Assembly (NCBI RefSeq): GCF_001704415.2
Contig: NC_030814.1
Span: forward strand, 69,619,121 to 69,683,120
Length of the DNA stretch: 64,000 bases
Direction of reading: 5' to 3'
Origin: Capra hircus
Lineage: Eukaryota; Chordata; Mammalia; Artiodactyla; Bovidae
Below the pieces are notes generated by a model. The model was not told where the DNA came from and did not search any database. It saw nothing but the letters and a program-made list of their open reading frames with translations. A program made the position numbers and the translations under genes. This document shows, piece after piece, positions 36,401 through 48,400 of this stretch; position 1 is the stretch's first letter, and each line of letters begins with the position of its first letter.

Positions 36401-39400
36401 ATGAAAACACAACAACCAAAACCTATGGGACACTGTAAAAGCAGTGCTAAGGGGAAGGTTCATAGCAATACAGGCTTACCTCAAGAAACAAGAAAAAAAT
36501 GTCAAACAAATAACCTAACTCTACACCTAAAGCAACTAGGAAAGGAAGAAATGGAAGAACCCCAGGGTTAGTAAAAGGAAAGAAATTTTGAAAATTAGGG
36601 CATAATAAATACAAAAGAAACAAAAGTTACCATAGCAAAAATCAACAAAGCTAAAAGCTGGTTCTTTGAGAAGATAAATAAAATAGACAAACCATTAGCC
36701 AGACTCATCCAGACACAAAGGGAGAAGAATCAAATCAATAAAACTAGAAATGAAAATGGAAAGATCACAACGGACAACACAGAAATACAAAGGATCATAG
36801 AGACTACTATCAGCAAGTATATGCCAATAAAATGGACAACTCAGAAGAAATGGACAAATTCCTAGAAAAGTATAACTTTCCAAAACTGAACCAGGAAGAA
36901 ATAGAAAATCTTAACAGACCCATCACAAGCCTGGAAATCGAAAATGTAGTCAGAAATCTTCCAGCAAACAGAAGCCCAGGACCAGACGGCTTCACAGATG
37001 AATTCTACCAAAAATTTAGAGAAGAGTTAACACTTATCCTACTCAAAATCTTCCAGAAAACTGCAGAGGAAGGTAAACTTTGAAACTCATTCTATGAGGC
37101 CACCATCACCCTAATACCAAAACCTGACAAAGATGCCATGAAGAAAGACAACCACAGGCCAATATCACTGATGAACATAGATGCAAAACTCCTTAACAAA
37201 ATCCTAGCGAACAAAATCCGATAACATATTAAAAAGATCATACATCATGACCAAGTGGAGTTTATCCCAGGGATGCAAGGATTCTTCATTATTCTCAAAT
37301 TAATCGATGTAATACACCACATTAACAAATTGAAAGGTAAAAACCATATGATTATCTCGATAGATGCAGAGAAAGCCTTTGACAAAATTCAACATCCGTT
37401 TATGATAAAAACCCTCCAGAAAGCAGGCATAAACATATCTCAACATAATAAAAGCTATATATGATAAACCCACAGGAAACAGTATCCTCAATGGTGAAAA
37501 ATTGAAAGCATGTCCCCTAAAGTCAGGAAGAAGACAAGGGTGCCCACTCTTACCACTACTTTTCAACATAGTTTTGGGAGTTTTAGCAACAACAATCAGA
37601 GAAGAAAAAGAAATAAAAGGAATCCAGATTGGAAAATTAGTAAGGCTCTCACTGTTTGTAGATGACATGATCCTCTATATAGGAAACCCTAAAGACTCCA
37701 CCAGAAATTACTAGAGCTAATCAATAAATATAGGAAAGTTGCAGGATATAAAATTAATACACAGAAATCCCTTGCATTCCTATACACTAACAATGAGATA
37801 ACAAAAAGAGAAATTAAGGAAACAATTCCATTCACCATTGCAACAAAAAGAATAAGATACTTAGGAATAAATCTGCCTAAAGAAACAAAAGACCTATATA
37901 TAGAAAACTATAAAACACTGGTGAAAGAAATCAAAGATGACACAAATAGATGGAGAAATACACCATGTTCATGGATCAGAAGAATCAATATAGTGAAAAT
38001 GAGTATACTACCAAAAGTAATCTAAAGGTTCAATGCAATTCCTATCAAGCTACCAATGGTATTTTTCAGAGAACTGGAACAAATAATTTCACAATTTGTA
38101 TGGAAATACAAAAAACCTCGAATAGCCAAAGCCATCTTGAGAAAGAACAATGGAACTGGAGGGATCAAGCTGCCTAACTTCAGGCTGCACTACAAAGCTA
38201 CAGTCATTAAGACAGTATGGTACTGGCACAAAGACAAAAATATAGATCAGTGGAACAAAATAGAAAGCTCAGAGATAAATCCATGCACCTATGGACACTT
38301 TATCTTTGACAAAGGAGGAAAAAATATTCAGTAGAGAAAAGACAATCTCTTTAACAAGTGGTGCTGGGAAAAGTGGTCAACCACTTGTAAAAGAATGAAA
38401 CTAGAACACTTTCTAACACAATACACAAAAATAAACTCAAATGGACTAAAGACCTAAACATAAGACCAGAAACTATAAAACTCCTAGAGGAGAACACAAG
38501 CAAAACCTTCTCTGACATAAATCACAGTAGGATCCTCTATACCCACCTCCCAGAATATTGAAAATAAAAGCAAAAATAAACAAATGGGACCTAATTAAAC
38601 TTAAAAGCTTTTGCACAATGATGGAAACTATAAGCAAGGTGAAAAGACAGCCTTCAAAATGGGAGAAAATCATAGCAAATGAAGCAACTGACAAACAACT
38701 AATCTCAAAAATATACAAGCAACTTATGCAGCTCAATTCCAGAAAAATAAATGGCCCAATCAAAAAATGGGCCAAAGAATTAAACAGATATTTCTGCAAA
38801 GAAGACATACAAATGGCTAACAAACACAGGAAAAGATGCTCAACATTACTCATTATCAGAGAAATGCAAATCAAAACTGCAATGAGGTACTATCTCACGC
38901 CAGTCAGAATGGCTACTATCCAAAAGTCTACAAATAAATGCTGGAGAGGGTGTGGAGAAATTAAGGAAACCCTCTTACACTATTGATGGGAATGCAAACT
39001 ACTACAGCCACTATGGAGAACAGTGTGGAGATTCCTTAAAAAACTGGAAATAGAACTGCCTTATGACACAGTAATCCCACTACTGGGCATACACACTGAG
39101 GAAACCAGAAGTGAAACAGACACATGTACCTGAATATTCATTGCAGCACTGTTTATAATAGCCAAGACACAGAAGCAACCTAGATGTCCATCAGCAGATG
39201 AATGGATAAGAAAGCTGTGGTACATATACACAATGGGATATTACTCAGCCATTAAAAAGAATGCATTTGAATCAGTTCTAATGAGGTGGATGAAACTGGA
39301 GCCTATTACACAGAATGAAGTAAGTCAGAAAGAAAAACACCAATACAGTATATTAACGCATATTTAGAAAGATGGTAACCCTATATGTGAGACAGCAAAA

Positions 39401-42400
39401 GAGACACAGATGTATAGAATAGTCTTTTGGACTCTGTGGGAGAAGGCAAGGGTGGGATGATTTGAGAGAATAGCATTGAAACATGTATATTATCATATGT
39501 GAAACAGATCGCCAGTCCAGATTCAATACATGAGATGGGGTGCTCAGGGCTGATGCACTGGGATGATCCTGAGGGATGGGATGGGGAGGGATTGGGAGAG
39601 GGGTTCAGGATAGGGAACACACATAAACCCATGGCTGAATCATGTCAATGTATGGCAAAAAACCACTACAATATTGCAAAGTAATTAGCCTCCAATTAAA
39701 ATAAAAAAAAATTTTTAAAGAAAGAGTATATTTTCCTTTTTATTTATGCTCTTAATATGTATTCACAACATGCCCAAATCAAACAAACAAAAGTGTGAAT
39801 TCAGCAACACTGTGTTGTTATTGAATTGATTCTGTGAGTCCTAGATTATAAAAGAAAGCACACATATCGTATGGAACCAAATGAATGTCTAGATACTGAT
39901 GCACTTACCAGAAAGTCTGGATTCAATACTGCAATTCAGAGAGTTGAGAGGCACATCTAATTATTAACTAGAGTGGCTGCCTAGGAATTAATCTCAGTAA
40001 TGGCCTGTATAAAATGGCATTACTGCTTCAGGTTGTAATTGTCTCCTATTACTGCTGCCATGAAATTAAAAGACGCTTACTCCCTGGAAGAAAAGCTATA
40101 ACAAACATAGAGTACTAAAAAACAGACATCACTTTGCTGACAAAAGTCTGTGTAGTCAAAGGTATGGTTTTTGCAGTAGTGCTATGGTTGTGAGAGCTGG
40201 GCCATACTGAAGGCTAAGTGCCAAAGAATTGATGCTTTTGAACTGTGGTGCTTATGAAGACTTTGAGAGTCCCTTGGACAGCAAGGAGATCAAAACAGTC
40301 AATCCCAAAGAAGATAGACCCTGAATACTCACTGGAAGGACTAATACTGAAGCTTCAATACTTTGGCCACCTGATGCTGTTAGGGAAACTAAACCTCCTG
40401 TGTAGCTCAGTCAGTAGTCTGCCTCCAATGCAGGAAAACTGGATTCCATTCCTGGGTCAAGAAGATCCCCTGGAGAAGGAAATGGCAACCCACTCCAGTT
40501 TCTTTGCCTGGAGAATCCCATGGACAAAGGAGCCTAGCAGGTTACAGTCTATGGTGTTGCAACAGTCGACCATGACTGAGAGAGTAAGTGCACATGCACA
40601 CGCGCTCACGCACACACACGCACAGTCTTATTTAGGCTTCAGAGACAAAGCAGAGCCAGCCTCTCACTTTGCTTCTAACCTGCCTGGCCACTGCCCTGAC
40701 GGATTGACTGAGAGTGACTGCCTGCTGTAAGTGCAAGACTTTCAGTCATTTCAGTCAGTCAGTTCAGTACCTCAGTTATGTCCGACTCTTTGCAACCCCA
40801 TGAATTGCAAAACGCCAGGCCTCCCGGTCCATCACCAACTCCCGGAGTTCACTCAAACTCATGTCCATCGAGTCGGTGATGCCATTCAGCCATCTCATCC
40901 TCTGTCGTCCCCTTTTCCTCCTGCCCCCAATCCCTCCCAGCATCAGAGTCTTTTCCAATGAGTCAACTCTTCCCATGAGGTGGCCAAAGGACTAGAGTTT
41001 CAGCTTTAGCATCATTCCTTCCAAAGAACACCCAGGACTGACCTCCTTTACAATGGACTGGTTGGATCTCCTTGAGGTCCAAGGGACTCTCAAGAGTCTT
41101 CTCCAACACCATACTTCAAAAGCATCAATTCTTCAGCTCTCAGCTTTCTTCACAGTCCAACTCTCACATCCATACATGACCACTGGAAAAACCATAGCCT
41201 TGACTAGATGGACCTTTGTTGGCAAAGTAGAGTACCTTAGATAAAATGGGGGAAGAATCTTGAGATTGTTGAGCCCCTGAGGGGACTGGCCAACCAAGCC
41301 CCAGGCTTAACAACATTCCAAGTTTTACAAGACAAAACAAACAGAATTAGCATGAAACTAGACTTGCAAAAGATATTAAGAAGAGGTGGCAAGAATACAC
41401 AGAAGAACTGTACAAAAAAGATCTTCACAACCAAGATAATCACGATGGTGTGATCACTCACCTAGAACCAGACATCCTGGAATGTGAAGTCAAGTGAGCC
41501 TTAGAAAGCATCACTACGAATCAAGCTAGTGGAGGTGATGGAATTCCAGTTGAGCTATTTCAAATCCTGAAAGATGATGCTGTGAAAGTGCTGGACTCAA
41601 TATGCCAGCAAATTTGGAAAACTCAGCAGTGACCACAGGACTGGAAAAGGTCAGTTTTCATTCCAATCCCAAAGAAAGGCAATGCCAAAGAATGCTCAAA
41701 CTACCACACAATTGAACTCATCTCACACGCTAGTAAGGTAATGCTCAAAATTCTCCAAGCCAGGCTTCAGCAATACCTGAACCGTGAACTTCCTGATGTT
41801 CAAATTGGTTTTAGAAAAGGCAGAGGAACCAGAGATCAAATTGCCAACATCTACTGGATCATCAAAAAAGCAAGAGAGTTCCAGAAAAACATCTATTTCT
41901 GCTTTATTAACTATACCAAAGCCTTTGACTGTGTGGATCACAGTAAATTGTGGAAAATTCTGAGAGATGGAAATACCAGACCACCTGACCTGCCTCTTGA
42001 GAAACCTATATGCAGGTCAGGAAGCAACTGGACATGGAACTGGACATGGAACAACAGACTGGTTCCAAATAGGAAAAGGAGTACATCAAGGCTGTATATT
42101 GTCACCCTGCTTATTTAACTTCTATGCAGAGTACATCATGAGAAACGCTGGGCTTGAAGAAGCACAAGCTGGAATCAAGATTGCCGGGAGAAATATCAAT
42201 AACCTCAGATACGCAGATGACACCACCCTTATGGCAGAAAGTGAAGAGGAACTAAAAAGCTGCTTGATGAAAGTAAAAGAGGAGAGTGAAAAAGCTGGCT
42301 TAAAGTTCAACATTCTGAAAGTTAAGATTATGGCATCCGGTCCCATCACTTCATGAGAAATAGATGGGGAAACAGTGGAAACAGTGTCAGACTTTATTTT

Positions 42401-45400
42401 GGGGGGCTCCAAAATCACTGCAGATGGTGATTGCAGCCATGAAATTAAAAGACATTTACTCCTTGGAAGGAAAGTTGTGACCATCCTAGATAGCATATTA
42501 AAAAGCAGAGACATTACTTTGATAACAAAGGTCCATCTAGTCAAGGCTATGGTTTTTCCAGTGGTCATGTATGGATGTGCGAGTTAGACTGTGAAGAAAG
42601 CTGAGTGCCGAAGTATTGATGCTTTTGAGCTGTGGTGTTGGAGAAGACCCTTGAGAGTCCCTTGGACTGCAAGGAAATCCAACCAGTCCATTTAAAGGAG
42701 GTCAGTCCTAGGTGTTCATTGGAAGGACTGATGCTAAATCTGAAACTCCAGTACTTTGGCCACCTCATGCGAAGAGTTGACTCATTGGAAAAGACCCTGA
42801 TGCTGGAGGGATTGGGGGCAGGAGAAGGGGACAACAGAGGATGAGATGGCTGGATGGCATCACCAACTTGATGAACATGGGTTTGAGTGAACTCTGGGAG
42901 TTGGTGATGGACAGGGAGGCCTGGCACACTGCGATTCATGGGGTCCCAAAGAGTCGGACATGACTGAGCAACTGAACTGAACTGAGGCTTGCAATTTGGT
43001 CACAGATTGATGATATCAATTTGCATCTGTCCTGGGATTGTAAATGGGAGACCCAAATTGCAGTCCTTGAAGTCTCACCCATGGAGTGGACACGCTGCCT
43101 GGGACCCTTTCCCAATTGGGACTCCAGATGCGCTGTGACATGGGACTTCCCAAAGCTGATTGAGTCTGAATGTTGGTCAAAACCCAATTTGGTAATGTAT
43201 CTTCTGCTCTATTTCTCCTTTCTTTTAATGTTAGTATATTGAAAGTAAGCTAGATAATTCTCTAATAAATATCTGTATTATTTATTTGTATATAACAAGT
43301 GGCTTATTTTGTTAACAAATTCTGTGAACCTGAGATGAAAGTGAAAACTTTCTGCAAAACAGATGCAAAGAGCTGACTCATTGGAAAGATCCTGATGCTG
43401 GGAAAGATTGAGGACAGTAGGAGAAAGGGGCAACAGAGGATGAGATGGTTGGATGGCATCATCAACTTAATGGAGATGAGCTTGAGCAAACTCTGGGAAT
43501 TAAGGACAGGGAAGCCTGACGTGCTGCCATCCATGGAGTCGCAGAGTCAGACATGACTGAGTGACTGAACAAAAACTACTGTAACAAATTATCACAAACC
43601 TGATGGCTTAAAACAATGCAAGTTTACTACTAATATCTTACAGTTTTAGATATTAGAATTCTGAGTCTCACTGGGCCAAAATCAAGATGTTGACATGGCT
43701 GCATTCCTTTCTGGAGATTCTAAATAAGACTCAATTTCTTTGCCTTTTCCAGCTTCTGGAGGCTGCACTCATTCCTTGGATCATTGTCCCCTTCCACTGC
43801 TACAAACAAGCAATAGCTGTTTGCGTTTTTCTTATGCTGCATAACTCTGACACTGTGCTGCATCACTTCTGCTTCTCTCTTCTACATTTTAAAGAGCATT
43901 TGTTCATCTCCCCACCTAGAAACCTTGAATCACATATGCAAAGTCCCTTTTGACATTTAAAAACATAGTCAAACTTGGATGTCTTTGGGGGCCTTTATTC
44001 TGTTAATACTTGTTTGCATGTTCAGTAGCTCAGTCCTATCCAACTCATTGTGATCCCATGAGCTGTAGTCCACAAGTCTTCTTTGTCCATGGGATTTTCC
44101 AAGCAAGAATACTGGAAAGAGTTGTCATTTCCTCCTCCAGGGGATCTTCCCAACTCAGAGATTAAACCCACATCTCCTGTATTGGCAGGAAAATTCTTTA
44201 CTGGGAAGCCCCTTATTCTACCTACTACCTATATATTCCTTGCTATAAAGCCAAAAAAATGAAAATATCTTAAGATTTAGGAATGTAAGAATATTTAAAT
44301 GAATATACTGCTATAACCTTCTCATCCTGCCCCAACATCTCAGAAAATGGCAAAAATAACCTTCCTTTCCCTATGTCCATGAGATAACACATGGTAAGCA
44401 TCACATTGCTTTCTAAATTGCAAATTTTTCTTGCTATTTGTATTTTGGTAAGTCTTCTGGCTCTGTTATGATTCATACACCATTAACAGACTGCCACATC
44501 TTTCGTGCAGTTCAATCCAATAATTAGGACTAATTTGTAATTGTTGGAATCAGGAATGGTTGAAGTAACAAACTTCCAAAGGTATGAGAATCTGGGCTAA
44601 GTTACATCAGCTGATTAGGTTTAGAGGCAGAGCAGATCCCATCAGTATTAAAAAAAAAATGAGACACAAATAGTCCACAGTACAAATGGCAAAAGACTTA
44701 TTAAAATTTACCTGTGGTCCCTTGGGTGGAAAAGGCTAGCCTAAATCACTGCTCTAACAGACCTTTTGGGGAAGAATGAGAAATATAAAGACTAACTGAT
44801 TATCTGATTTTTTTCTTTGGAGCACATAAACAGAGAATATGATACTTTAAATTTGTGATTCAAGAGCTGATTAAAGGACCGAGGAAACTTCCCTAAAAGA
44901 ATCTTATTTTACCTTAGCCCACTAATAAGAGAAGGGAATTTTTTCCTGTGTCTATGTCATAGTGTGTTGAAGGGATCCATAAATATATCCAATGAATTTT
45001 ACCATGACTTTAAAACAAGAGTGAAAGCAGATATGTTGACCAATTTGCAGCAGCATCATATAGGTTCTCCTCAACTGGCTCTGGTCCAAGTGGAATGTAA
45101 ACTAACTAAAAGCAATAAAATAATTATTGACTTTAATATCAAAAAGATGCAGAGGTGGTAATTTTGATAACTTTCTCACTTAATTTCCTTCCCTTTTTGG
45201 CCTCAGTAAATGTAGCTGGGTCTTGGACATTTTCACAAAATTAATTAGATAACTTAAGTTTCATTTACTGTTGCAGATGAGATCTCTTAATTCACTAAAG
45301 CAGTGCATTGGCAGATACATAGATACATTTGCTTTCATGAAGAGACACCAGTGCTACTTCATTGGTGTGTTTCAGGGCTTCATCAATTTCTGTCTCTCTG

Positions 45401-48400
45401 TCAATATCTACTTTGCAGGAACATTGATCATTTCATATATCTGCAGGAAATAAAAATAATCTACTGTATAGAGGACATAAGGCCTATAGATCCTAGTGAA
45501 CATAAAGGGACAGGTACCCCAGAATACTTTAGATATATAATTTGCCAAAGAAAAATGAAGGAACCTTCACCTAGGTGAAGTTTTTTGGGGTGGGAGGGGT
45601 AGTAGCCTGAATTATTTCAGGATAGCCCCACCTCAATCCAGAGAAGGCAGTGGCACCCCACTCCAGTACTCTTTCACCTGGAAAATCCCATAGACGGAGG
45701 AGCCTGGTAGGCTTCAGTTCTTGGGGTTGCTAAGAGTCGGACACGACTGAGCGACTTCACTTTCACTTTTCACTTTCCACTTTCATGCATTGGAGAAGGA
45801 AACAGCAACCCACTCTAGTGTTCTTGCCTGGAGAATCCCAGGGAAGGGGGAGCCTGGTGGGCTGCCTTCTATGGGGTTGCACAGAGTCGGACAGAACTGA
45901 AGCGACTTAGCATCAGCTACCTCAATCAATTTGCATCTACTCTTCCTGTAAATAAAAGTAGGGCAATATTTGGTGAATCTCTTAGGATTTGAGTAAGCTA
46001 TATATCAACTGGAGTTGGGCTCAAAGGAACAGCAAGAGGGCATCACTATAGATCCTGCAAACATTAAATACTTAAAATTTTAAGTTTAGGACCTCAGAAT
46101 TTTAATTAAAAAGATAAATTTGATGAGAAATTTAACTTGCAAAACTGACACGATGAAAAAGAAAATGTGAATGATCTATAACTACAATAGCATTTGCATC
46201 TAGAAGTGAAAAAAGTTCTTACAATAAACATTTTCCCCAGATACTTTTCCCTAGAAAATTCTACCAAAGATTAGAAAAAATAAAATCCATCATACAGAAG
46301 CTCCTCAAAAGAGTAGAAAGTTTCCAAATCTGGGTCAAGCACCAGCATTCCTGATGTACTGAAACAGGGTAGCATCAGACAGTAGAGCAATGGGCAACAA
46401 TTGAGGATCCAAAGAATAGAGTGTGGCGTCAAATAAATGAAGGAAGGAAGAATTTCAGGAGGGAGATGCTGAGCAGCATTTTCAAGTGCTAGAGATACAG
46501 TGATGGGGATTACGATGGAATATTTTCCTTTAGAGTCTGTAGTTACATCTGAACAGAGACATTCAACTTTTTTTAGTGTGATCCATACTTAAAAGTATAT
46601 TTTATATCCTGGTTCAGTACAACCATATACATATATAAAATAAAAATAATTCTCATATAACAATTATATATGCAGTGCACTATGATGCTCTTTAAGCATG
46701 TTAATTCTAATTATGGCTGTGATACAGTCTGGTAAAATGTATTGTTTCATAGTCCATTGAATACACTTAGTGGAACAGTAGTACCAGAAGTAAACTACTC
46801 TGAGTTTAAACTGGGAAATGCAAAGTCCCAAATAATGAGGCTATACAATTCTTTCAAGAAGTTTGACTGTGAAGAGGAGAGGACAGCTGAAGCAATAGTG
46901 ATTAGAAAATGTGAGTTTTCTTCATAATTGTTCATTTTGAGTAATTGCATGATTACTACAGTGGTAAAGAATGTGCCTGCCAATGCAGGAGATGCAGTGT
47001 CAATCCCTGGATTGGACGGATCCCCCGGAGAAGGAAATGGCAACCCATTACAGTATTCTTGCCTGGGAAATCCCATGGACAGAGGAGCCTGGTGGGCTAC
47101 AGTCCTTGGGGTCACAAAGAGTCAACATAACCAAGCGACTACACCTAGATGCTATATCAAATGGAGTAAATGCTTTAAAACAACAACAACAACAACAACA
47201 ACAACACCAGATAATATGACCCTATTTTAAAACTTCAATATATAAATTAAAATTGGCAGAGATTGATTAATTCCTTCCCCTAGAAATTTATGAAATGCTG
47301 CCAAAAATAAATCATGTTCAAATACTACTGTAATACAAAGAATAATGAGATCAGTTTTGTGAGATAAAAATAAGTAAAGGACCAGCACATCCCTATAAGG
47401 ACTCCAAGCAGAATTTCCTCCAACTGGAACGTAGTATCAGAACATCACCTAATTTGTATGTTTACAACATACCTAGTATGAAAAATATTATGAAGCAATG
47501 ACTTACTTTTCTTATCTTGACCTTGATTTTCTATCTCAAATGTAGTCACTTCCTGCCTACAAAGGAAAAAGATAATAATATGAGACTCTCCAGTTCTCTG
47601 AAGCCAAAGTTGCACTTGAAAGAAATATTTAATTGCCCTTAACCCAAGCTCATTGCTAAATCTATAGTTCAAAGGTTAAATAAATTTAAATACTTGCTTA
47701 CTCCCCTTTCAGAAAAACCATGAAATATAGTTAATGCTGTATTGTATCATTGAAATAGGCTCTCACATTTTATAAAGGTAAATATGTGAGATGACGGATG
47801 TTTTAACTACATCAGTGGGGCAATCCTTTCAAAATGTATACGTAAATCATCAAGTACTCTATAATTATCTTAAAACTTTGTCTTAAATTTTTATTTTTTA
47901 ATTATACTTTGATAAAGGTGAAAAAAGGAAAACCACGCAAATCTAAGAACAGAATGAAAAGCAGAGAACAAATTCCACAGATGCCAACAAAGTATTTTAT
48001 GAATTTATTGTACTTAGGAATTTCTGAATTATTTAGACCACATATATTGTATATTAGCATATATATGAAAGGCATATGTGCAATATAGTGAAACTGGGAA
48101 TGACCCAAAGGATAATATTGAAATTCAATTTATTTCTCTGCTGTTCTGGATGAGTGAGGACATCTTTAAAGATAAATCATAAGTTCTAGAAATTATAACT
48201 ACAATCTTGCAGTGACAGACATTAAAAGTATGGGCTAGTGATGAAAGAAATAGAGATTATCTCTACAGCCACACAATTCCACACGACATAACAAAGAAGA
48301 GACAAAGAGGGGTGAAGTTGCCAACACAACTTTCCTTTTCCCAAACTCTTAAACTTGAGGGACAAAATGGAAGTGACAAAGGATACAACCTATAATGATA

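Larger units (their letters stand above)
29804..39716 (+). mobile_element. Nearly full-length ruminant L1, inactive
   Basis: This is one L1 on the plus strand, about 7.9 kb after removing a nested insertion (30307-32319). The order is: 5'UTR (29804-30306 and 32331 to about 34717), ORF1 (about 34718-35525), ORF2 (about 35585-39367), 3'UTR (39368 to about 39700) and a short A-rich tail. Possible target duplications are aaagaaaagagagata at 29791-29806 and aaagaaagagtata at 39717-39730. It lies antisense within the 19-kb GCSAML intron. Frame breaks in both ORFs make it incapable of autonomous movement. Confidence 0.9.
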
